From JANYHH01 sp965249745 (GTDB taxonomy: Bacteria; Deinococcota; Deinococci; Deinococcales; JAAFIG01), in contig OZ252252.1 of assembly GCA_965249745.1 (NCBI GenBank), positions 1,488,001 through 1,552,000 of the forward strand: DNA of 64,000 nucleotides, given 5' to 3'. The notes beneath the pieces were generated by a model that worked only from the letters and a program-made list of their open reading frames with translations, did not search any database and was not told the DNA's origin. Both the position numbers and the translations under genes were made by a program. This document shows positions 36,767 to 44,590 of this stretch, piece after piece (position 1 is the stretch's first letter; each line of letters opens with the position of its first letter).

Positions 36767-37222
36767 TCATTTGTGGTACGGCACGCCCGCCGTGACGGTA
36801 CTGGCCCGGTACAGCGCCTCTAGGGTCACGAGTTGCGCCAGATCGTGCGGCAGGGTGAGCGCGGAGAGCGTCCAGAGCGTGCCCGCCCTGGCGCGCACCG
36901 CGTCGGATAGCCCCTCGTCGCCACCGACCGCGAAGGCAATCTCTCCGTGTCCGTCCACGCCGAGCTTCTCGAGGGTTTGGGCTAAGGCTTCGGTGGAGAA
37001 CGACTTACCCTGCAAATCCAGCGCGATCAGATACGCACCCCCGACCGCCTCCAAAATTTTCTCGCCCTCCTCGAGTTGCGCTGGCGACCCGGAGCGCTTG
37101 CTATCGCGGACCCTGGTCAGGCGGAGCTTGTGAAAGCGCGTCAAACGCTGGCTGTACAACTCGCACCCGATCCGGGCGTACTCCAGTTTCGGGCTGCCAA
37201 CCGTCACGAGATGCAAGCGCAT
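36767..37222 (-). CDS. rlmH: 23S rRNA pseudouridine-1915 N3-methyltransferase
   Basis: A 151-residue SPOUT methyltransferase that methylates the pseudouridine in helix 69 of 23S rRNA. It begins MRLHLVTVGSPKLEYARIGC and shows ALDLQGKSFSTEALA, FAVGGDEGLSD (the SPOUT knot glycine loop), LTLPHDLAQLVTLEALYRA and the C-terminal PYHK, all RlmH features. TAGACT on the reverse strand (37230-37235) lies 7 nt before ATG 37222, so it is leaderless. It is transcribed alone. Confidence 0.95.
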   Translation of the reverse strand: MRLHLVTVGSPKLEYARIGCELYSQRLTRFHKLRLTRVRDSKRSGSPAQLEEGEKILEAVGGAYLIALDLQGKSFSTEALAQTLEKLGVDGHGEIAFAVGGDEGLSDAVRARAGTLWTLSALTLPHDLAQLVTLEALYRASTVTAGVPYHK

Positions 37223-37445
37223 GGGGCGCAGTCTAAGGCTGGGACCCCAACTCGAGCGAGCTGGCCTCGAAACATTTTCACGGGCAGTCAATCACGCTCT
37301 GAGCTTTCAGAGGGGCGCACAGTTTTCCTTCTGGGGAAATACGCAGCTACGGTTCTCGAGATGTTGCCGGTAAGCCGAACGCGCTGGGATCAATATTGAA
37401 AGCGGAGAACTGTTTCACCTCATTCGTAGTCGTACAATCCGAACT

Positions 37446-38225
37446 ATGGCTCGAGTTCTGCTGTTCGTCCTGCTTCTCGCCTCGAGCGCTCTGGCGCAAC
37501 CGGTCGCCTCCGGCGTGGCCGCGCCGGGTTTCCTGGCGGCCTTTCTGGCGGGTTTGCTGTCGTTTGTGACGCCGTGCGTGTTGCCGCTCGTGCCGAGTTA
37601 CCTGGCGGTGCTGGGCGGAGGTAGCGGCAAGAAACCGATCCTCGGGGCGCTGCTGTTCATCCTGGGTTTTACCCTGGTATTCATTTCCTTGGGCGCGGGA
37701 GCCAGCGCCCTGGGTAGCACGCTTCGTCAGAACAAGGACATCCTGACGCAAGTTGGCGGTGCGCTGATCCTAATTTTCGGGATCGTTTTCCTGATCAAAG
37801 ACCGCATCCCAGCTCTGAACCGCGAGTACCGGGCTGATTTGGGGACCGCCTCCCGGTTCGGACTGGTCGCCCTGGGCGCGGCCTTCGCGGCCGGTTGGAC
37901 GCCGTGCATCGGACCAATTCTGGGCGTGATTCTCAGTATCGCAGGCTCGAGCGGCAGCATTGGCACGGGTGTGCTCCTGCTGGCGGTCTACGCGATGGGG
38001 CTGGCGGTTCCGTTCCTGCTGGCGGCGTTCGCCTGGGATCGGTTGGGCGCGGGTTTGCGCAAAGCCATGCGCTGGGTCGGGACGATAGAGAAGGTCTCTG
38101 GTGTCTTGCTGATCGCGGTCGGGTTGCTGCTGCTGACCGGCAACTACGTGGAGATCACGCGCAACCTGGCGGCGTTAACACCGCAGTGGTTACTGAATCT
38201 CGAGAATGGCTTTCTGTCCAAGTGA
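37446..38225 (+). CDS. ccdA: Cytochrome c biogenesis thiol-disulfide transporter
   Basis: A 259-residue membrane protein carrying reducing power from cytoplasmic thioredoxin to envelope thiol-disulfide proteins such as CcmG. Six to seven membrane helices are visible; the two essential cysteines are in FVTPCVLPLVPSYL (about residue 43) and AGWTPCIGPILG (about residue 157). The N-terminus may be a cleaved signal (ends ALAQP). TACAAT (37433-37438) is 7 nt before the ATG, so it is leaderless. It lies 3.5 kb upstream of the ccm operon on the same strand. Repeat copy C starts directly after its stop. Confidence 0.93.
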   Translation: MARVLLFVLLLASSALAQPVASGVAAPGFLAAFLAGLLSFVTPCVLPLVPSYLAVLGGGSGKKPILGALLFILGFTLVFISLGAGASALGSTLRQNKDILTQVGGALILIFGIVFLIKDRIPALNREYRADLGTASRFGLVALGAAFAAGWTPCIGPILGVILSIAGSSGSIGTGVLLLAVYAMGLAVPFLLAAFAWDRLGAGLRKAMRWVGTIEKVSGVLLIAVGLLLLTGNYVEITRNLAALTPQWLLNLENGFLSK

Positions 38226-38227
38226 AC

Positions 38228-38327
38228 TTACTGAGTTCGGCTGGGTCAGGCTCACGTTTTGAGGTGATAAGGCAATAGAGTGTCTGTGACGGACGCGTCT
38301 GGAGGCCGAATCGTGGGGTTGTCGGTA
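38228..38327 (-). repeat. Dispersed intergenic repeat, copy C
   Basis: The reverse strand matches copies A and B from TTCGGC-type motifs to GCCGAACTCAGTAA, with an 8-nt insertion near ATTGCCTTATCACC. It begins 2 bp after the ccdA stop and runs into the 3' end of the AraC gene, encoding its last 24 residues. Confidence 0.75.
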
Positions 38328-39199
38328 GAGTACATCGTGGGCTGATCTCGAGGAATAGTCATCACTGTTCGAGGGTTCTTGTGATCGCGCCAACGGCGTT
38401 GCCGCAAGACTCGAGGCGATGCGCCGTGAGCGGTCTTGACCAATCTGGAAAAGTGAAAGGCTGAGGCGAAGCCGACGCGTTCAGCAATCTCGCTGACGCT
38501 CAACCCAGTGTCCAGCAAGAGTTGCACGCCGCGCTCGGTGCGTTGCGTCCAGAGGTACTTTGTGGGTGTAGTTCCCAGGTGACGCTGGAACAGGCGCGTC
38601 AGGTGCTGAGCGCTAACGTTGGCGGCTGAGGCTATCTTGGAGAGGGTCAGTGGGGTCTCGAGGTGGGCATCAATGTAGAGCTTGGCGCGTCCGACGGCAA
38701 TCGGTTCGCGGCGAAGCTGTTGCGCGTGGGCACTATCAAATAGTACTGCCCGGAGAATTGCCAGGGCAACGGTGTGCAGGAGGTCATCGGCTAGCTTGAG
38801 CTGACTGGCTGGCAGATTCAGACCGTATTCCATCAGGTCATTCACCCGCTTCGAGAGCGGAAGGGGTCCACGGAACGGCTCGAGCGCGGTGCCTAAATCG
38901 GCAGGTACGAGGCTGGGATGAATCGCGCACCAGGTATGACGCGTGTCACGCTGTGGTGAAAAAGAGAACAGTTCTGTGGAACCAGGGTGAAGCAGCAGGC
39001 ACTGCTGCTCGGCGATCTCCAAACCTGTGTCGTCAATCTGGACTCGGACCGCGCCATGATGTACCACCACGAGTTGCAGGTCACGTTGGTCTCGAGGACC
39101 GAACGAGCTACCCGGCGGGTAGTGAACATCGCCGAACGTGACCTGTCGGGTGGAGCGCAAGCGGTTCATTGTGGATAGGTTCATGGTTGCTTTAAGCAT
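38252..39199 (-). CDS. AraC-family transcriptional regulator
   Basis: A 315-residue regulator with an N-terminal cupin-like ligand domain (about 15-150; LQLVVVHHGAVRVQIDDTGL) and a C-terminal AraC DNA-binding domain (about 185-285; LSKIASAANVSAQHLTRLFQ and VSEIAERVGFASAFHFSRLV). The last 24 residues are encoded by repeat copy C and probably replace the native tail. ATG 39199 is used; ATG 39184 is equally possible. It is divergent from the PhyH-type dioxygenase, which it most likely controls through the inverted repeat at 39201-39231. Confidence 0.9.
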   Translation of the reverse strand: MLKATMNLSTMNRLRSTRQVTFGDVHYPPGSSFGPRDQRDLQLVVVHHGAVRVQIDDTGLEIAEQQCLLLHPGSTELFSFSPQRDTRHTWCAIHPSLVPADLGTALEPFRGPLPLSKRVNDLMEYGLNLPASQLKLADDLLHTVALAILRAVLFDSAHAQQLRREPIAVGRAKLYIDAHLETPLTLSKIASAANVSAQHLTRLFQRHLGTTPTKYLWTQRTERGVQLLLDTGLSVSEIAERVGFASAFHFSRLVKTAHGASPRVLRQRRWRDHKNPRTVMTIPRDQPTMYSTDNPTIRPPDASVTDTLLPYHLKT

Positions 39200-39200
39200 G

Positions 39201-39231
39201 GAATACCCGCCTAGAAATTGCTAGGGTATTC
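39201..39231. promoter_or_regulatory. Inverted repeat in the AraC/PhyH divergent promoter
   Basis: GAATACCC (39201-39208) and GGGTATTC (39224-39231) are exact complements separated by 15 bp, with two inner CTAG tetramers. It is a natural operator candidate for the AraC regulator that starts 1 bp away. Confidence 0.5.
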
Positions 39232-39283
39232 AGTACAGACAGATAGGCAGTTCGACGCGGCAGCCCGTACCAGGAGGTCACCC

Positions 39284-40270
39284 ATGATGTCAACCAGCCT
39301 CAACCAACTCGCCAATGAGCGCCAACTCGAGCCGTGGGCCTCGTGGCCGGAGTCGCATCGTCCGAGCGGGTATTTCGAGACGGTGTCCGCGGACTCCACT
39401 CGGTTTTACGCCGAACATGGCTTTCTGGTTCTGGAGAACGCGCTCAGCCCTAACGAGCTAGAAGCTCTGAACGCCGAAGCCGCACAGATTTGCCGGGGCG
39501 CGATCGGTCCGGTTCGGGGCGTCACCCCCGCTGACTCGGGTGAATCCGATCTCAGCGTGATGCGGCGTTACCTGTGTATTCACTTCCCACACAAGATTTC
39601 AGCTCTAGCCAAGCGCGCGTTGGCGCATCCGAAAGCGCTCGAGGTGCTGACGGCGGTGATCGGCCCGAACGTTAAAGCCATGCAGTCCATGCTGTTCATC
39701 AAAGCCTCCGGGAAACCAGGGCAAGCCTGGCATCAGGACGAGTTTTTCATCCCAACTCGAGACCGTTCGCTGACAGGGGCCTGGATGGCCTTGGACGACG
39801 CCACGGTTGAGAATGGTTGCCTGTGGGTGATTCCGGGGTCGCACCGACACGGGGTCTTGTGGCCGCAACGCCAACACAACGACCTGCGCTTCGATTGCAC
39901 CGGCGAGGCCATGGACTATCCGTACACCGATGATGATGCCGTGCCCGTGGAGGTCAAACGCGGCAGCATCGTGTTCTTCAACGGCTATCTCCTGCACCGT
40001 TCCCTGCCGAATCGTGCCACCACGGGCTTCAGGCGCTCTCTCGTCAACCATTACATGAGTGCCCAATCGTTGCTGCCCTGGTACGGTCTTCAGGACGGGC
40101 AGAGCGTTGCTACGGCTGACTACCGCGACATTGTGCTTGTGGCCGGACGCGACCCCTACGCCTGGAAGGGCGTGACAGACATCGCCAGCGCTCACGTCCG
40201 ACCCAGCGGTGAGGGTGGCTGCGGTAACTCGGAACAGAACGCTGATGAGGATGACGACCACGATCACTAA
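39284..40270 (+). CDS. Phytanoyl-CoA dioxygenase (PhyH) family oxygenase
   Basis: A 328-residue Fe(II)/2-oxoglutarate oxygenase. The iron-binding HxD is in AWHQDEFFIPTRD near residue 150, the distal His in GYLLHRSLPN near residue 250, and an Arg for 2-oxoglutarate follows in TGFRRSLVNHY. PhyH enzymes hydroxylate lipids, amino-acid osmolytes or secondary metabolites; the substrate is unknown. AGGAGG lies 6 nt before ATG 39284. The divergent AraC regulator suggests inducible expression. The His/Asp-rich C-terminus (DEDDDHDH) is unusual and might bind metal. Confidence 0.9.
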   Translation: MMSTSLNQLANERQLEPWASWPESHRPSGYFETVSADSTRFYAEHGFLVLENALSPNELEALNAEAAQICRGAIGPVRGVTPADSGESDLSVMRRYLCIHFPHKISALAKRALAHPKALEVLTAVIGPNVKAMQSMLFIKASGKPGQAWHQDEFFIPTRDRSLTGAWMALDDATVENGCLWVIPGSHRHGVLWPQRQHNDLRFDCTGEAMDYPYTDDDAVPVEVKRGSIVFFNGYLLHRSLPNRATTGFRRSLVNHYMSAQSLLPWYGLQDGQSVATADYRDIVLVAGRDPYAWKGVTDIASAHVRPSGEGGCGNSEQNADEDDDHDH

Positions 40271-40404
40271 GTCTCCCCAAAAGCTGGTTTGAAAGGATTT
40301 CAACTCGAGACCATTCTGAAGGCCCTCCCGCTGACTGCGAAGTGCGCTCTAAGATCGCCGCCTGAACTCGAGTTTGCAATTCAGTGGTGTGTTTAGAATG
40401 CCGC

Positions 40405-41433
40405 ATGAATCTCGAGTTACTGAAGCGACTCTCCGAAACCTTCGGTGTCCCCAGCCGCGAGGAACGCGTGCGCGACTTGGTGCGTGCCGAACTAGCGGGT
40501 CTGGTGGACGAAATCCGCGAGGACGCATTGGGGAATTTGATCGCTCTGAAACGCGGCACGGGCGAGAAGCGGGTCATGATCTCCGCCCACATGGACGAGA
40601 TCGGTTTCATCGTCAAGTTCATTGATAAGGACGGGTTTCTGCGAATTCAGCAACTCGGAGGTTTCGACACCCGCAACCTGTTCGCCCGCAACGTTGTGGT
40701 CTGCGCGGCCGGGGGCGACCTGCCAGGCATCCTGCACCCGAGCGGTAAACCGGTCCATATCTCCACGGAAGAGGAGCGCAAGAAAATCCCGGAGATCAAG
40801 GAGTTCATGGTGGACCTCGGGCTGCCCGCCGAGGAGGTTCACAAACGGGTGCGCGTCGGTGACCCCGTAGCGCTCGAGCAGCAGTTTCGTACGGTCGGAC
40901 AGTACTACGTCGGCAAAGCGCTCGATGATCGGGTCAGCGTCTGGGTGCTGATCGAAACCCTGCGTGCCCTGAAAGGCATCCCGCACGAGTGGAACGTTCA
41001 CGCGGTCTTCAGCACCCAGGAGGAGGTCGGGCTGCGCGGCGCGACGCCCGCCGCCTACGGTTTGGAACCCGAGGTCGGTATCGCCTTGGACACGACCATT
41101 GCCGCCGACACCCCCGGCGTCCCGGATGACGAGGCGGTCTGCCGCACCGGGGCTGGGGTCGGCATCAAGGTCATGGACGGCGCGAGCCTGAGCGCCCCGC
41201 ATCTGGTGCGAGAATTCACCGCGTTAGCGCAGAGAGAGGGCATCACCCATCAACTCGAGGTGCTGCCCTTGGGTGGTACGGACGCCGCCGGAATTCAGCG
41301 TTCCAGGGCGGGCGTCCCGGTCATCACACTGTCCACGCCGAGCCGCTACGTTCACACCGTCCAAGAGGCGATTCACCGCGACGATTTGGCAGCAACGCTG
41401 GCGCTACTGCTGGCCTGGTTGAAAGGTTCGTAA
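40405..41433 (+). CDS. M42-family aminopeptidase (glutamyl aminopeptidase/FrvX-like)
   Basis: A 342-residue dinuclear-zinc peptidase, usually assembled as a tetrahedral dodecamer. Motifs are ISAHMDEIGFIV (zinc His and Asp), GKALDDRVSVWVLIE (bridging Asp), STQEEVGLRGA (catalytic Glu pair), ALDTTIAADTPG, LPLGGTDAAGIQ and STPSRYVHTVQE. By family it trims peptides left by the proteasome-like and Clp proteases. TAGAAT (40394-40399) is 5 nt before ATG 40405, so it is likely leaderless; the frame from 40384 is rejected. A 311-bp spacer follows with no gene seen. Confidence 0.93.
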   Translation: MNLELLKRLSETFGVPSREERVRDLVRAELAGLVDEIREDALGNLIALKRGTGEKRVMISAHMDEIGFIVKFIDKDGFLRIQQLGGFDTRNLFARNVVVCAAGGDLPGILHPSGKPVHISTEEERKKIPEIKEFMVDLGLPAEEVHKRVRVGDPVALEQQFRTVGQYYVGKALDDRVSVWVLIETLRALKGIPHEWNVHAVFSTQEEVGLRGATPAAYGLEPEVGIALDTTIAADTPGVPDDEAVCRTGAGVGIKVMDGASLSAPHLVREFTALAQREGITHQLEVLPLGGTDAAGIQRSRAGVPVITLSTPSRYVHTVQEAIHRDDLAATLALLLAWLKGS

Positions 41434-41744
41434 CGTCTCGAGCCTTCCATGTACCCCGGCGAAGTAGGGGGGAGGTCTCGAGGTCACGCCGTTTCGATCT
41501 TGCGAACACGAGTTCGACGCGTGCCATCTGCGCTGCTCGACCCCCCACTTCGCAGGGGATGACTCGAGCTTGGAGCGAAGAGCTGCGTGGCCGCCCTCGC
41601 CCTACGATGGTGAACCTGCGACCCCGCCTTCGCTCAACCACGCCCGCTCGAGACCCGCGAAACTTCTCTTCAGGCGGGCGTGACACCAGACCCGTGACGC
41701 GAACGCCCCAGGTGTGCGAGATTGAAAGTGTGAGTAACGCTGGT
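41434..41744. other. Spacer before the ccm operon
   Basis: I see no gene. It holds GAAGTAGGGGGG near 41461 and its near complement CCCCCCACTTC at about 41541-41551, an imperfect inverted repeat, and several CTCGAG copies. A promoter for ccmA is not obvious. Confidence 0.4.
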
Positions 41745-42410
41745 ATGAATGCTGCGCCGTTCGCCTTGGAGCTGGCCGGTCTGGTTCACCGCTACCAGCG
41801 CTCGTTCGTGCTGCGCGGCACGGGCTTGCGGTTGGAGCGCGGTGCGGCGCTGGCGCTCTACGGCTCGAACGGGGCAGGCAAGACGACTCTGCTGAAGATC
41901 ATCGGCACCGCGCTGACCCCGACTCGAGGTGGTGGGACGGTACTAGGGTTTGACCTGCGCGACCGCCTGGAGTTGCGCCGCCGCGTGTTGATCGTCTCGC
42001 ACGCGCTGGGGTTGTACCCGGACCTGACCGGGTTGGAAAACTTGGAGTTCGCCATAAAAATGCACCTACGCAGCGTCTCGAGCGCCGCGTTTCAGGACGC
42101 CTTAGAGCGCGTCGGCTTGCGCGGGGTCGGCACGCGGGTGCGCGGCTACTCGAGTGGGATGCGTAAGCGGCTGGGGTTGGCCAAGATGTTGCTGTTGCAA
42201 CCAGAGCTGATCCTGCTGGACGAGCCGTTCGCGGCGCTGGACCCGCAGGGGAAGGACCTGGTGGAGGGTTTGATTCGCGGCGAACAATCACGCGGCGCGA
42301 CGTTGGTGATCGCCAGTCACGAACCGGAACGCACCCGGCAGATCGTAACGTTTGAGACCACGCTCGAGGCTGGTCTGCTGGCACCGATGACCGCGACGGG
42401 AAGCGCTTGA
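41745..42410 (+). CDS. ccmA: Heme ABC exporter ATP-binding protein
   Basis: The 221-residue ATPase of the CcmABCD complex, which releases heme-loaded CcmE for cytochrome c assembly. Walker A is YGSNGAGKTTLLK, the signature is YSSGMRKRLGLAK, Walker B is LILLDEPFAALDP. ATG 41745 is chosen because it begins the ABC core; GTG 41730 is possible. Its stop overlaps the ccmB TTG by 4 bases, beginning a tightly packed operon through 49217. Confidence 0.93.
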   Translation: MNAAPFALELAGLVHRYQRSFVLRGTGLRLERGAALALYGSNGAGKTTLLKIIGTALTPTRGGGTVLGFDLRDRLELRRRVLIVSHALGLYPDLTGLENLEFAIKMHLRSVSSAAFQDALERVGLRGVGTRVRGYSSGMRKRLGLAKMLLLQPELILLDEPFAALDPQGKDLVEGLIRGEQSRGATLVIASHEPERTRQIVTFETTLEAGLLAPMTATGSA

Positions 42411-43084
42411 GTCCGCTCTCGGCGGTGCTGACGATTGCCTTGAAAGACTGGCGCATTGAGGGTCGCGCTCGGGACGTGATGATGGCCACGCTGTTTTTTG
42501 CGGGGATGGTGGTGATGATCCTGGCCTTCGCCTTCGGCCCGGAGCCGTCCAAACTGCGGGCCGCCGCTCCCGGTATTCTCTGGGTCGCCATCGCCTTCGC
42601 TAGCATCCTCGCGGCATCCAGGGCGTTCTCAGGGGAAGCCGAAGACGGTGCGCTCGAGGCGTTGCTGCTCTACCCCGTGCCGCACGAGTTGGTGTACCTC
42701 GGGAAGCTGTTGGGAAACCTGGGCTTGATGCTGTTGCTGTCACTGATCCTCGTGCCGACGACATTGGTGCTGTACGGCGTCTCGGTTCAGGGCCAATGGC
42801 TCGAGTTCTCATTAACGGTTCTCTTGGGCGTGATCGGGTTTAGCGTGATCGCCACGTTTCAGAGCGCCTTGACGGTCGGTTTGCGCGCCCGCGAGAGCCT
42901 GTTGCCGCTCTTGATCTTTCCAATCGTCGTACCGGTCGTGCTGGGCGCGGTCAAGGCGACGGTTGGGATCGTGACGCTTGACCCTTCAACTGATGTCTGG
43001 GGATGGATAAGATTACTGCTGGCGTTCGATCTGATTTATATCGTCACCTGCACACTGGCGTTCCCGTACGCGGTAGAAGTTTGA
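42407..43084 (+). CDS. ccmB: Heme exporter membrane protein CcmB
   Basis: A 225-residue protein with six membrane helices, the permease partner of CcmA. Landmarks are KDWRIEGRARDVMMATLFFA at the start and SRAFSGEAEDGALEALLLYP, the conserved cytoplasmic loop of CcmB. It starts at TTG 42407, overlapping the ccmA stop (TTGA), which indicates translational coupling. A 93-bp gap with its own -10 box (TAGACT, 43163-43168) separates it from ccmC, so a second promoter is possible there. Confidence 0.9.
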   Translation: MSPLSAVLTIALKDWRIEGRARDVMMATLFFAGMVVMILAFAFGPEPSKLRAAAPGILWVAIAFASILAASRAFSGEAEDGALEALLLYPVPHELVYLGKLLGNLGLMLLLSLILVPTTLVLYGVSVQGQWLEFSLTVLLGVIGFSVIATFQSALTVGLRARESLLPLLIFPIVVPVVLGAVKATVGIVTLDPSTDVWGWIRLLLAFDLIYIVTCTLAFPYAVEV

Positions 43085-43177
43085 ACCAGTAGAAATTTGA
43101 ATCAAACGTTAATCTCTAAGAGTACACTCGGGTTTCAAGTCACCTTTGAGGCGGCAGATAGCTAGACTGAGGTTCGT

Positions 43178-43915
43178 ATGACCCAGAAATCCTCCAATTC
43201 AGCAATTCCTTGGTTAACCCCAGCCCTGGGGTTCTCGAGCATCGCGGCGCTGCTGGTGGCGTTCTTTTTCACCTTCACCGCGCCGCCGGATGTGTTGCAA
43301 GGCTACCTGACGCGCATCCTACCGATTCACGTCGGGGCATCGTGGTTGGCGTACCTGTCGTTCGGCTTCACCGCGATCTTCGGGTTGACCTACCTCATCA
43401 CGCGCCGCGCCCACTGGGATCGGTTGTCCGCCGCGAGCGCCGAAATCGGCGTCGTGTTCATCACCCTCTCCCTCTTTAGTGGTGCCCTCTGGGGTCGGCC
43501 GACCTGGGGCGCGTTCTGGGTCTGGGGCGATGCCCGTCTGACCACGACCGCGCTCATGCTGATGGTCTACATCGGAATGCTGACCGTGCGCCCAATGCTC
43601 GAGGACCCAGCCCGCCGCGCCCGAGTCAGCGCCGTGATCGGCGTCGTGGCGGCCGTCGGCGTGCCGATCAATTACATGAGCGTCTACTGGTGGAACACGC
43701 TTCATCAGACGCCCAGCCTGAGCGTGCCGCAGGGTCGGAGTGCCCTCCAGAACCCCGGTATTCTGATCGGCTTCATCCTGGCGCTCGTCGGCTTCACAGT
43801 CCTGTACTTCTACCTGTTGCGGCTGCGCGGCCAACTGGCGCGGCGGCAGGCGGACCTCGAGGCTCAGGAGTTGGAGCTGGAACTGAGCGGTTCATTGAAG
43901 CAGGTGTTGTCGTGA
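43178..43915 (+). CDS. ccmC: Heme handling protein CcmC
   Basis: A 245-residue six-helix membrane protein that presents heme to CcmE. The tryptophan-rich periplasmic motif is WGRPTWGAFWVWGDARLTTT, and heme-coordinating His residues lie in LPIHVGASWLAY and NTLHQTPS. A charged C-terminal tail (about 30 residues, LARRQADLEAQELELELSG) is coil-prone. TAGACT is 9 nt before the ATG, with GAGG also present. It overlaps ccmD by GTGA. Confidence 0.93.
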   Translation: MTQKSSNSAIPWLTPALGFSSIAALLVAFFFTFTAPPDVLQGYLTRILPIHVGASWLAYLSFGFTAIFGLTYLITRRAHWDRLSAASAEIGVVFITLSLFSGALWGRPTWGAFWVWGDARLTTTALMLMVYIGMLTVRPMLEDPARRARVSAVIGVVAAVGVPINYMSVYWWNTLHQTPSLSVPQGRSALQNPGILIGFILALVGFTVLYFYLLRLRGQLARRQADLEAQELELELSGSLKQVLS

Positions 43916-44058
43916 ACGAGGTCGTCGGCAATCCAAACCAGTGGGACATGTTCGTCTACTGGGTTTACGGCGCGGGCGTGTTGCTGCTGGGTGGTTACGC
44001 GGTTTACCTGATCCAACTGAATCGTCGTTTGAAGCAAGATTCCGAGGAAACCTCATGA
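43912..44058 (+). CDS. ccmD: Heme exporter protein CcmD
   Basis: A 48-residue single-pass protein (VNEVVGNPNQWDMFVYWVYG then a helix LLLGGYAVYLIQLNRRLK). Size, topology and position between ccmC and ccmE identify it as CcmD, which stabilises the CcmABC-CcmE complex. GTG 43912 overlaps the ccmC stop and its own stop overlaps the ccmE ATG, both by 4 bases. Confidence 0.88.
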   Translation: MNEVVGNPNQWDMFVYWVYGAGVLLLGGYAVYLIQLNRRLKQDSEETS

Positions 44059-44534
44059 ACGAGACGCCCATGCCTGCCTTGCCCCGCAAACGCTCGAGTG
44101 GCGCGTTGAAGTACGGCATCGGCATTGCCATCATCCTGGCGGCGGTCGGTGTGCTTCTTTCCAGCAGCCTGAACACCAATCTGACCTTCTTCATCACCCC
44201 ATCCGAATACGCCAGCGATGTGTCCAAATATACCGATCGCACCGTGCGGCTGGGCGGTGTGGTGGAACCCGGCACGAAATCCTTCGATCTGAAAACCCTG
44301 GAACTGCGCTTCAAGATCAGTGACGGCGCGACGACCTACCCGGTGTATTACAAGGGCGTGCCGCCCGACCTGATGCGCGAGGGTATCGGCGTCACGGTCC
44401 AAGGGAAATTCCAGAACGGCGTCTTTCAAGGCGAAGAACTTCTGGTCAAGCACAGCGAGGAATACCGCGCTCCGAAACCCGGCGAGAAACTGGATTACAC
44501 CCGCCTGGTGGACGCGATCAAAGACTCGCGCTAG
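44055..44534 (+). CDS. ccmE: Heme chaperone CcmE
   Basis: A 159-residue periplasmic heme chaperone anchored by one N-terminal helix (about 18-38). The domain has the OB-fold pattern VRLGGVVEPGTKSF and KFQNGVFQGEELLVKHSEEY. In that last stretch the His three residues before the Tyr is the covalent heme-attachment residue of the family. ATG 44055 overlaps the ccmD stop (ATGA). It is followed by ccmF after 56 bp. Confidence 0.93.
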   Translation: MNETPMPALPRKRSSGALKYGIGIAIILAAVGVLLSSSLNTNLTFFITPSEYASDVSKYTDRTVRLGGVVEPGTKSFDLKTLELRFKISDGATTYPVYYKGVPPDLMREGIGVTVQGKFQNGVFQGEELLVKHSEEYRAPKPGEKLDYTRLVDAIKDSR

Positions 44535-44590
44535 TTCACCGCTCGAGTGGTTGAACTCGAGCCTCATGACAGCACTTCTGAGGTCAACAC

